From positions 1-29,171 of the forward strand of contig PWGR01000168.1 in NCBI GenBank assembly GCA_003554565.1: a DNA stretch of 29,171 bases, read 5' to 3'. The notes beneath the pieces were generated by a model that was not told the origin of the DNA, searched no databases, and saw nothing but the letters and a program-made list of their open reading frames with translations. Position 1 is the stretch's first letter. The number at the start of each line of letters is the position of its first letter. Positions 1 to 6,227 of this stretch are shown piece after piece. The DNA is from Clostridia bacterium. Its GTDB lineage: Bacteria; Bacillota; Sulfobacillia; SLMV01. Made by a program: the position numbers and the translations under genes.

Positions 1-168
1 AACATCCTTCACCCCATAACGCTCAGTGTCGCGGTCACGAAGTAGCTGCTCGTCCAGCTGCTCCAACACCGATACCAGTATCTCTCCGGCAAGCTCCTGG
101 GCCATGCGAAATGCCATACGATCCACCGCGGAGAAGGATACGCCTCTCTGATCTTGAACAGTAACCAT
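1..168 (-). CDS. probable UPF0236/ISLre2-type transposase, N-terminal fragment (runs off the left edge)
   Basis: An open frame starts with ATG at 168 on the minus strand and stays open for 56 codons to the window edge, so only the N-terminus is visible. The visible part is helical and charged, with MAQELAGEILVSVLEQLD followed by LRDRDTERYGVKD. I associate this layout (a helix, 'LEQLDEQL', then 'RD.ERY.VKD' ahead of a basic stretch) with the N-terminus of UPF0236/ISLre2-family transposases, which are common in Clostridia. The catalytic region lies outside the window, so the assignment is by resemblance only. The ribosome binding site is weak. No target-site duplication or terminal repeat could be fixed between 169 and 357. 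It could instead be an unrelated cytoplasmic protein. Confidence 0.45.
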   Translation of the reverse strand, partial: MVTVQDQRGVSFSAVDRMAFRMAQELAGEILVSVLEQLDEQLLRDRDTERYGVKDV

Positions 169-357
169 GATGGGAGGTCTCACCCTTTCTGTTTTACTCT
201 ACTTAACACTTAGGGACCGAGATCTCCCATCCTTTTTATTTACCCAAATCCCCCACATCAATGTTACTCACACATCTCTCCTGCCGTTTAACGGCAAAGA
301 TAATGCGTCATATTTCTGCACTATTCGCAATCCCTCATCTCTTAGTGCCGTTGGAAT

Positions 358-1731
358 TCATTGGGTGAAAGAGGCCACGCCACGCAGGGGAGGAGGCAGG
401 TCGCCCGGTGCCACCGCAGGTACCAGGCCCAGTTCTGCAGCAATCCATTCCGCATGGATCGCATATCCACGCGCCGGGTCATTGACGAAAACGTGAGTTA
501 CTGCCCCCACCAGGCGGTCGTTCTGCAGTATGGGGCTTCCACTCATTCCCTGCACTATACCACCTGTGCGGGCAATGAGCTCCGGGTCGGTGACCCGCAC
601 CACCATGCTCTTGCCCTCCGGGTTCTGCTGGGAACGGATGTTTTTTATCTCGACCTGGAAGGATTCCAGCTTCCCGCCCTCAATCACCGTCCACATTTCC
701 GCCTCTCCCTTCACGATCTGATCCTGCAGCGCAACCGGCACCCCAGCACCCGAACGATCATATGGAGTTCGCTCCAGACGACCCGCAATTCCTACAGGGG
801 TATTGCTCTCGATGACACCCAGGATCGCATCATCCGGACTGAACACGCCGACCTTTTCTCCCGGGGTACCATCCCGGGCCTGAGTCACATCGGATATGCT
901 GGCGCTGACAATGTGTCCCTCCCGCAGGGGAATGGCCAGGCCCGTGCGTGGATCAGACACCTCGTGGCCCAATCCGAGAAATCGCATCTTCTCCGGACAG
1001 TAGGCAGTCAGTGTTCCCACCCCGGCCGTACCATCCCGCACCGTCAGCCCCACCCGGTACTCACCTTTTGTGACGTCATAACGCGGCCATACCATAAGAT
1101 GCACCCGATCCTCATTGCGGCGGATGGTAACCTCTAATGGTTCGCCTGCCAGGCCTCTCTTTTCCACCTCCTCAGCCAGGTGATCCTTTGACTGTACCAC
1201 CCGGCCGTTGATCTCCTCGATCAGGTCTCCCGGTCTTATGCCGGAATCTCTCGCTGGAAACGTCGTGCCTTCAGATCCGGTTACCGGCAGGTGATCCAGC
1301 ACCATTACGCCCTCCGATCTCAGAATCACACCAATGGCGTGACCTGCTGGTGTCAGCTCTACGGGGTCGAGAGTTTCCACTGTCACCCGCCGCACCGGCA
1401 GGAGGCCAAAGAGGCGGAGTTCCAGAGTACTGATCCCGGCGGCATCAGCCTGCAGCTGCAGTGGGGTTTTCGCCAGGGTCAGCCAGCTCTCGTCCAGCAT
1501 CCTTCCGTTGACCAGGAGGCGATCATCGGCCTCACGCGCCCGGACACAGATCTGTACAGGCAGGGCCTGCAGGAGCTTCTCCTGGTCAGCACCGGACACC
1601 AGGCGAACCGTATCCGGCATGGTCAAAAGGGATCGATACGTAGAACTACCGCAGAAAATGATTATTATGGCAATAGCAAATAGTCCGATTACCCTGAACC
1701 ACCGAGATCTGCGCAATCGTCGTCCGCACAT
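358..1731 (-). CDS. spoIVB: SpoIVB sporulation serine peptidase (S55 family, PDZ domain)
   Basis: SpoIVB is made in the forespore and crosses into the intermembrane space, where it triggers cleavage of pro-sigma-K by the SpoIVFB complex. The protein has an N-terminal membrane anchor (about residues 11-30, IGLFAIAIIIIF). A PDZ domain follows in the first half (SGIRPGDLIEEINGRVV). The S55 peptidase domain comes last, with the histidine motif FLGLGHEVSD and the serine motif GGIVQGMSGSPI; the catalytic serine is near residue 397. The frame is open up to 1890, but I place the start at ATG 1731 (GTG 1734 is equally possible), because the upstream extension is not family-like and a GGAGGGG ribosome binding site lies 12-15 bases upstream. 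In Bacillus spoIVB is followed by spo0A; here the next gene downstream is a transposase fragment, so the usual spo0A partner is missing locally. No forespore promoter could be identified with confidence. Confidence 0.93.
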   Translation of the reverse strand: MCGRRLRRSRWFRVIGLFAIAIIIIFCGSSTYRSLLTMPDTVRLVSGADQEKLLQALPVQICVRAREADDRLLVNGRMLDESWLTLAKTPLQLQADAAGISTLELRLFGLLPVRRVTVETLDPVELTPAGHAIGVILRSEGVMVLDHLPVTGSEGTTFPARDSGIRPGDLIEEINGRVVQSKDHLAEEVEKRGLAGEPLEVTIRRNEDRVHLMVWPRYDVTKGEYRVGLTVRDGTAGVGTLTAYCPEKMRFLGLGHEVSDPRTGLAIPLREGHIVSASISDVTQARDGTPGEKVGVFSPDDAILGVIESNTPVGIAGRLERTPYDRSGAGVPVALQDQIVKGEAEMWTVIEGGKLESFQVEIKNIRSQQNPEGKSMVVRVTDPELIARTGGIVQGMSGSPILQNDRLVGAVTHVFVNDPARGYAIHAEWIAAELGLVPAVAPGDLPPPLRGVASFTQ

Positions 1732-1734
1732 CAC

Positions 1735-2067
1735 CTCATCACATCCCCTCCTGATTTGCACCGTGCTTTCGCCGGCGCAATCATAGATTCTCCGCCCGGA
1801 GGGAAGGTATGATGGACAAATGTTAACACCTCGCCGCAGACGAGACGCGGGATTTCGGACCTTGCCCGCGCGCGACGCATCTTCTATCATGAAGGTTGAC
1901 TCACAGAAGATTGATTCCAGGTGTCGATCTACTGGGGCACATTCGGCGTCAGCCCGCTCGGCGGCCTGGATGATCTGTCATTTACATATGTGGAAAAATT
2001 GCGTGCAAAGGAGCGTGAAAAATCCCGAGGCGAGACGTCGTATCTACCGCTGATCGGGATACACCCA
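1735..2067. other. divergent spoIVB/gltX intergenic and leader region
   Basis: This 333-base gap separates the two divergent genes if gltX starts at TTG 2068. It contains the spoIVB ribosome binding site and a short CTCCG/CGGAG inverted repeat near 1791-1803. An open frame continuous with gltX reaches back to GTG 1921. No T-box core (TGGNACCGCG) and no near-consensus promoter hexamer pair was found. TTGCAC at 1756 and TATGAT at 1808 each lack a suitable partner. Confidence 0.4.
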
Positions 2068-3477
2068 TTGAACGTACGAGTCAGATTTGCACCGAGCCCA
2101 ACCGGATACATGCATGTCGGAAACGTCAGAACTGCCCTGTTTAACTGGTTATTTGCCCGCGGCGAGGATGGGATCTTCATCCTCCGCATCGAAGATACAG
2201 ACGTGAAGCGACACGTGCAGGAGGCAGTCGATGCCATAACAGAAGGTCTGCAGTGGCTCGGCATTGATTGGGACGAAGGACCGGGTGTCGGGGGAGAATT
2301 CGGACCCTATTTCCAGAGCGAGCGCATCGATCTGTATCATCAGGCGGCCCAGGAACTGGTAGACCGCGGCGCCGCATACATATGCCGATGCACTGCTGAG
2401 GGCCTTGATGCGGATGCTTGCACGTGCGGCGAAAAACCCGGAGAGAGAGCCCGCTCAGAGGGTGAAGCTGTGCGCTTCCGGAATCCCGGAGGTCGAACCA
2501 TTTTCGAGGATATAGTGCAGGGGAAACTCAGCTTCGAAAACGACCAGTTCGGTGACTTCATTCTGATCAAGTCCGACGGCACCCCCACATACAATTTTGC
2601 CAATGTAGTGGATGATAACGCGATGCGCGTGTCGCACGTAATCCGCGGAGATGATCACCTGTCCAATACCCCACGTCAGATTATGCTTTACGAGACTCTT
2701 GACTGCGAGCCTGCAGAGTTCGCCCATCTGCCGCAGATCCTCGGCGATGACGGGGACCGCCTGAGCAAACGGCACGGGGCGGCATCCCTGTCGGACTTTC
2801 GGGATCGCGGGTTCATACCGGAGGCGATGATGAACTACCTGGCCCTGCTCGGGTGGGCACCAGAGGGCGAAAACGACTTCCTCAACCCCGAGCAGCTCAT
2901 CGATGCATTCCGCCTGGACCGGGTGCGGCAGAGTGCGAGCCAGTTCAACCAGCAGAAGCTGACTCACCTGAATTCGCAGCACATGGAAAACAGACCGCTG
3001 CGCCAACGGGCCGAGATTGCAGCCAAATACCTGGCCCGCGCCGGGATGATTGAAGATGAGACTGACAATGATGCTTTTGCCTACATCGAAAAAATCGTGG
3101 AGGCACTCGGCAGCCGGTTCAAGTACGGGGAACAGATAGTCGAGTACGGAGGGCACTTCTTCGCCGAAAATGTCAGCATTGATGCAGATCTCCACTCATA
3201 TCTTGCGAAAGATGACGTCAGAGATGCTCTCTCCCGAACGGCGGACCGTTACGAGACGGCCACGACCTGGGATGAAGAAACCATCGAGGACATTATCCGC
3301 TCCACCGCAGAGGAATTTGACCTGAAGGCGGCCCCACTGATACACGGCACGCGGGTGGCCCTGTCTGCAAAAACGGTGGGGCCCAGCCTGTTTACGCTGG
3401 TCTATCTGGTGGGAAGAGAGCGCTCGGCCCGCCGCATCCGGGCGGCCCTGGACCAGGTGCCGCCGGGCAAGAATTGA
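2068..3477 (+). CDS. gltX: glutamyl-tRNA synthetase
   Basis: A class I aminoacyl-tRNA synthetase that charges tRNA-Glu, and in many Clostridia also tRNA-Gln for later amidation. From TTG 2068 it begins NVRVRFAPSPTGYMHVGN, carrying the HIGH-type motif (here HVGN). A zinc-type cysteine cluster (CRCTAEGLDADACTC) sits near residue 115. The KMSKS-type motif appears as DRLSKRHG, and the helical anticodon-binding part follows. The length of 469 residues is normal. The frame stays open 49 more codons to GTG 1921, but those residues are not part of the family and precede the motif where GltX normally starts. The ribosome binding site for TTG 2068 is poor, so the start is uncertain. A strong terminator 75 bases downstream ends this unit, so gltX appears monocistronic. 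Confidence 0.95.
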   Translation: MNVRVRFAPSPTGYMHVGNVRTALFNWLFARGEDGIFILRIEDTDVKRHVQEAVDAITEGLQWLGIDWDEGPGVGGEFGPYFQSERIDLYHQAAQELVDRGAAYICRCTAEGLDADACTCGEKPGERARSEGEAVRFRNPGGRTIFEDIVQGKLSFENDQFGDFILIKSDGTPTYNFANVVDDNAMRVSHVIRGDDHLSNTPRQIMLYETLDCEPAEFAHLPQILGDDGDRLSKRHGAASLSDFRDRGFIPEAMMNYLALLGWAPEGENDFLNPEQLIDAFRLDRVRQSASQFNQQKLTHLNSQHMENRPLRQRAEIAAKYLARAGMIEDETDNDAFAYIEKIVEALGSRFKYGEQIVEYGGHFFAENVSIDADLHSYLAKDDVRDALSRTADRYETATTWDEETIEDIIRSTAEEFDLKAAPLIHGTRVALSAKTVGPSLFTLVYLVGRERSARRIRAALDQVPPGKN

Positions 3478-3552
3478 CGCACTTCAGTCAGCATCCCGTC
3501 AGCACGACAGAAATTCGCCGGGATGCTCGCAGGATATGATGGTTTGATGCAG

Positions 3553-3593
3553 AAGGGTGACTATAACGGCCGCAGGACATAGTCACCCTTTTT
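3553..3593 (+). terminator. Rho-independent terminator of gltX
   Basis: A perfect 12-base stem (AAGGGTGACTAT at 3553-3564 pairing with ATAGTCACCCTT at 3579-3590) encloses a 14-base loop. It runs directly into TTTTT at 3589-3593. This is the classic intrinsic terminator layout on the plus strand, about 75 bases after the gltX stop. Confidence 0.92.
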
Positions 3594-3888
3594 GGGCCAT
3601 ATACATGCCCAGGAGAAGGGAGTGACGAGAAACTGGTTTTTGACAGCGGGTCGTCTGCTCACTGACCCGCAAAAGGACACAGATCCTTCGCATTTTGGCT
3701 GGAGCCGGAGAAACCGCACGATGGAATAATTAATCGAATATCTGCCGGACTATAGCCGGGCAAGTGAAGCGGCCGCGCTGCAACTGCTATTGGGGTAGTA
3801 GTGCCTGGGTGGACCGGTCACGACCCGGCTGGACGAGAATGGCGTCGACCTTCAGAATCAATCAAGCTGTGGGAGAGGAAGAGCATCT
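3594..3888 (+). other. 295-base gap with a decayed reading frame ahead of the histidine kinase
   Basis: No intact gene is recognised. A GTG at 3622 follows an AGGAGAAGGGA ribosome binding site and opens 35 codons to TAA at 3727. The same frame then reads LIEYLPDYSRASEAAALQLL up to TAG TAG at 3796 and continues in phase into the kinase start at 3889. This could be a broken small gene or a lost N-terminus of the kinase, but no homology is evident. A GCGGGTC/GACCCGC inverted repeat (3646-3652 and 3664-3670) lies inside and has no T-run after it. Confidence 0.3.
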
Positions 3889-4665
3889 ATGCGCCGGATG
3901 CGTGACGATGACGCGCAAAGCATAGACCTGGCCCTGCCGCTGGACATGGCAGCAGCGCAGCTGCATGAGATCTGCAACCAAATAACCACCCTCCGCGCCT
4001 ATACCGAATTGGCGCAGGAAATGACCGACGACGACGCGGGAGTAACCCAGTACCTGCAGAATATGACCCACAGTATGGATGATCTTGAGAACATGCTGCG
4101 GGAGGTCCTATGTGTTGCCCGCGAGGATCCCGCAACATATGAAACCCGTGAGGAAGGACGAGAACCGGACGACCTCGTCCAGACCGTCGAGGAAGTGGTT
4201 GAGTGTCTTCGGCCACGCATAGTGAGGAAGGAAATTTGCGTCGATCTGACCGTACGTCCCAGGAAACTGGAGATTGAAAGCGGCAAGGGTCCCTGGATCA
4301 GGAGGATACTGTACAACCTGGTGGATAATGCAGTTGCCGTTTCTCCATCTGGAGGCCGGGTTGATATACTGTGTAAATGGAATTCATGTTGTGATTTGCT
4401 CTACATATCCGTAGAGGACGAGGGGCCCGGAATTCCCGAAGACATGAGAGAAGCCGTCTTCCGTCCATTCATTACTACCAAACCCAACGGCACCGGGCTG
4501 GGCCTGTTTTTGGCCAGAAGAATGGCGCGGGAACGGCTCAACGGCGAGCTATGCCTGCACTCAAATGGGGATGCTGGTACATCCTTCGTGCTCTCTCTTC
4601 CTTCAGGAGTACTCGCCCAGTCCCAGCCACATAAAACCTCTTGCTGCACTTTACAGGGCAACTGA
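3889..4665 (+). CDS. soluble orphan sensor histidine kinase (sporulation-kinase type core)
   Basis: A 258-residue protein that is almost only the kinase core. The phosphoacceptor helix has the H-box LHEICNQITTLRAYTEL with His26. This resembles the HExRNPLTTxRGxxxL pattern of sporulation kinases that feed phosphate to Spo0F/Spo0A. The HATPase domain shows the N box (NLVDNAVAVS, near 143-152), the G1 box (DEGPGI, 177-182), the F box (FRPFITTK, 191-198) and the G2 box (NGTGLGLFLAR, 200-210). There is no transmembrane segment and no PAS or other sensor domain, and no response regulator lies beside it. The start ATG follows GGGAGAGGAAG. A role in the sporulation phosphorelay is inference from the H-box type; a chemotaxis or unrelated phosphorelay role is possible. 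Confidence 0.85.
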   Translation: MRRMRDDDAQSIDLALPLDMAAAQLHEICNQITTLRAYTELAQEMTDDDAGVTQYLQNMTHSMDDLENMLREVLCVAREDPATYETREEGREPDDLVQTVEEVVECLRPRIVRKEICVDLTVRPRKLEIESGKGPWIRRILYNLVDNAVAVSPSGGRVDILCKWNSCCDLLYISVEDEGPGIPEDMREAVFRPFITTKPNGTGLGLFLARRMARERLNGELCLHSNGDAGTSFVLSLPSGVLAQSQPHKTSCCTLQGN

Positions 4666-4674
4666 GGCACAGAA

Positions 4675-4715
4675 GCAATCGCGGGCGACGGCACTGATCC
4701 GTCGCCCGCGATTGC
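4675..4715. terminator. 17-base-stem hairpin between convergent kinase and tRNA genes
   Basis: Perfect inverted repeat: 4675-4691 pairs with 4699-4715 around the 7-base loop CACTGAT. It lies 10 bases after the kinase stop on the plus strand and 7 bases after the 3' end of tRNA-Glu on the minus strand. The T-tract is weak on the minus strand (TTCTGT) and absent on the plus strand. It is best read as a shared convergent terminator or RNA 3'-end stabiliser. Confidence 0.6.
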
Positions 4716-4721
4716 TGGCTG

Positions 4722-4794
4722 TGACCCCACCGGGGATCGAACCCGGGTCTCCAGCTTGAAAGGCTGGTGTCATAGACCACTAGACTATGGGGCC
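4722..4794 (-). tRNA. tRNA-Glu (anticodon TTC)
   Basis: The minus strand folds as a full cloverleaf. The acceptor GGCCCCA pairs with TGGGGTC, the anticodon stem-loop CCAGC-CTTTCAA-GCTGG has anticodon TTC, and the T arm is CCGGG-TTCGATC-CCCGG. The discriminator is A and the 3' CCA is not encoded (CAG follows). It is last of the three-tRNA cluster. Confidence 0.95.
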
Positions 4795-4809
4795 ACATTT
4801 TACCTTCTG

Positions 4810-4883
4810 TGGGCCCAGTTGGATTCGAACCAACGACCTTGGGTTTATGAGACCCCTGCTCTAACCAACTGAGCTATGGGCCC
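4810..4883 (-). tRNA. tRNA with CAT anticodon (elongator Met or Ile2)
   Basis: Cloverleaf on the minus strand. The acceptor GGGCCCA pairs with TGGGCCC, the D arm contains AGCTCAGTTGGTTAGAGC, the anticodon loop is CTCATAA, and the T arm contains TTCGAAT. The acceptor has three regular G-C pairs at its end, so it is not an initiator tRNA. The C4-G69 and C5-G68 pairs and the CTCATAA loop fit tRNA-Ile2 (C34 modified to lysidine by TilS) but do not exclude elongator Met. CCA is not encoded. Confidence 0.93.
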
Positions 4884-4895
4884 AGGGCAAAGGTA

Positions 4896-4970
4896 TGGCT
4901 CCACGGGCTGGATTCGAACCAGCAACCCTCCGGTTAACAGCCGGACGCTCTGCCGTTGAGCTACCGTGGA
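4896..4970 (-). tRNA. tRNA-Asn (anticodon GTT), CCA encoded
   Basis: Cloverleaf on the minus strand. The acceptor TCCACGG pairs with CCGTGGA, the anticodon stem CCGGC/ACCGG region carries the loop CTGTTAA with anticodon GTT, and the T arm is GCTGG-TTCGAAT-CCAGC. The discriminator G is followed by an encoded CCA (4896-4898), unlike the other two tRNAs. It is first in the cluster, 34 bases after the promoter -10 element. Confidence 0.95.
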
Positions 4971-5003
4971 GCATAGCTTTTCCTGCCGCCTAATGCACTA
5001 GAA

Positions 5004-5032
5004 ATTATAATGAACGTTGCCCACCGCGTCAA
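5004..5032 (-). promoter_or_regulatory. sigma-A promoter of the tRNA cluster
   Basis: On the minus strand TTGACG (5027-5032) is separated by exactly 17 bases from a perfect TATAAT (5004-5009). It lies 20 bases beyond the rpoD stop and 34 bases before tRNA-Asn, so it drives the Asn-CAT-Glu tRNAs independently of the rpoD operon. Confidence 0.88.
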
Positions 5033-5051
5033 CCCCGCGCGAATCGCAAAT

Positions 5052-6209
5052 TCACTCCACATAGTCCTTCAACGTACCGCTGCGCTTGGGGTGTCGCAAC
5101 TTGCGCAGGGCCTTGGCCTCGATCTGGCGAATCCGTTCCCGGGTCACCCCGAAAACTTGTCCAACCTCCTCAAGGGTTCTCGGCCGTCCATCGTCCAGTC
5201 CGAAGCGCAGTCGGAGGACCTTCTCCTCCCTGGGCGTGAGGGTGTGCAGCACATCCTGCAGCTGACCCTTCAACAAGGCGAACGATGCGGCGTCCGACGG
5301 TTCCCGGGCCTCCTCGTCCGGGATGAAATCGCCCAGGTGGCTGTCCTCTTCCTCGCCGATAGGCGTCTCCAGGGACACGGGCTCCTGCGAGATCTTCATT
5401 ATCTCCCGCACCCGTTCAGAGTCCATGTCCATTTCGCGACCAATTTCCTCCGGGGTGGGCTCACGGCCCAGCTCCTGCAGCAGCTGCCGGGAGACGCGAA
5501 TCAGCTTGTTGATGGTCTCAACCATGTGCACGGGAATGCGGATAGTTCGCGCCTGATCGGCAATGGCCCGGGTTATGGCCTGGCGAATCCACCAGGTCGC
5601 GTACGTACTGAACTTATAGCCCTTGCGGTAGTCAAACTTCTCCACTGCCTTCATGAGACCCAGGTTGCCCTCCTGGATAAGATCCAGAAACAGCATGCCT
5701 CGGCCCACGTACCGCTTGGCTATGCTGACCACCAGGCGAAGGTTAGCCTCGACCAGCTTTCGCTTGGACTCCTCGTCTCCCTCCTCAATGTTCTTGGCCA
5801 GGTAGATTTCCTCATCGGCACTGAGCAGGTCGACGCGACCGATTTCTTTGAGGTACATGCGCACGGGATCATCCAGAGATATGCCTTCGGGCAGATCCAG
5901 TTTGGAATCGGCTTCAGCGTCCTTTTCGTCCGGATCGCCCTCTATTTCGACGCCTTCCCGTCTCAGCTGTCGGTAGATGGCCTCAATCTCCTGCACGCTC
6001 AAGTCAATCTCGGCCAGGGCATCCATTATATCCGGATAGGCCAGAGACCCCTCTTCTTTGCCCTCTTTTAGAAGCTCCTGAACTTCGGGCAGCTCGAGGA
6101 GTTCCTCCGCGTTCGCGGAGCCAGTATCGTTCTCGGCCTCCGCCCCTTCTTCTTCTTCGGGGTTAAGATTTTTTCGCGTCTCGGCAAAAGTCAACACCAT
6201 CACTCCCAC
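5052..6209 (-). CDS. rpoD: primary RNA polymerase sigma factor (SigA/RpoD)
   Basis: The principal vegetative sigma factor. An acidic N-terminal region 1.1 (residues about 15-115) is followed by region 1.2 (DPVRMYLKEIG). Region 2 carries the -10 reading helix (KGYKFSTYATWWIRQAITRA), region 3 contains IPVHMVETINKL, and region 4 holds the helix-turn-helix (TLEEVGQVFGVTRERIRQIE) that reads -35 elements. At 385 residues it has the usual length for Firmicutes SigA, without the long Gram-negative insertion. The start is one of several clustered codons (GTG 6209, ATG 6200 or TTG 6194); GGGAG at the beginning favours the later ones. It lies 18 bases after dnaG, as in the classical dnaG-sigA macromolecular synthesis operon. 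Confidence 0.98.
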   Translation of the reverse strand: MGVMVLTFAETRKNLNPEEEEGAEAENDTGSANAEELLELPEVQELLKEGKEEGSLAYPDIMDALAEIDLSVQEIEAIYRQLRREGVEIEGDPDEKDAEADSKLDLPEGISLDDPVRMYLKEIGRVDLLSADEEIYLAKNIEEGDEESKRKLVEANLRLVVSIAKRYVGRGMLFLDLIQEGNLGLMKAVEKFDYRKGYKFSTYATWWIRQAITRAIADQARTIRIPVHMVETINKLIRVSRQLLQELGREPTPEEIGREMDMDSERVREIMKISQEPVSLETPIGEEEDSHLGDFIPDEEAREPSDAASFALLKGQLQDVLHTLTPREEKVLRLRFGLDDGRPRTLEEVGQVFGVTRERIRQIEAKALRKLRHPKRSGTLKDYVE

Positions 6210-6227
6210 TGCTGGTGGATATTGTCG

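Noticed and set aside
282..296. TGCCGTT-T-AACGGCA palindrome as a terminator of spoIVB
   Set aside because: The loop is a single base and no T-run follows on either strand. It could be an operator, but nothing supports that.
1735..1890. forespore sigma-F/G promoter of spoIVB
   Set aside because: Candidate pieces (CATCATA, CTATG) do not combine with correct spacing.
3640..3645. TTGACA as a promoter -35 for the histidine kinase
   Set aside because: No -10-like hexamer is found 16-18 bases downstream; the sequence there is GC-rich.
3622..3729. 35-codon small gene with a good ribosome binding site
   Set aside because: It is too short and without recognisable features. It is described as part of a decayed frame instead.
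5010..6071. 353-codon open frame on the plus strand
   Set aside because: It is antisense to rpoD, whose family match is complete. Its residue content is that of a reverse-complement shadow in GC-rich DNA.
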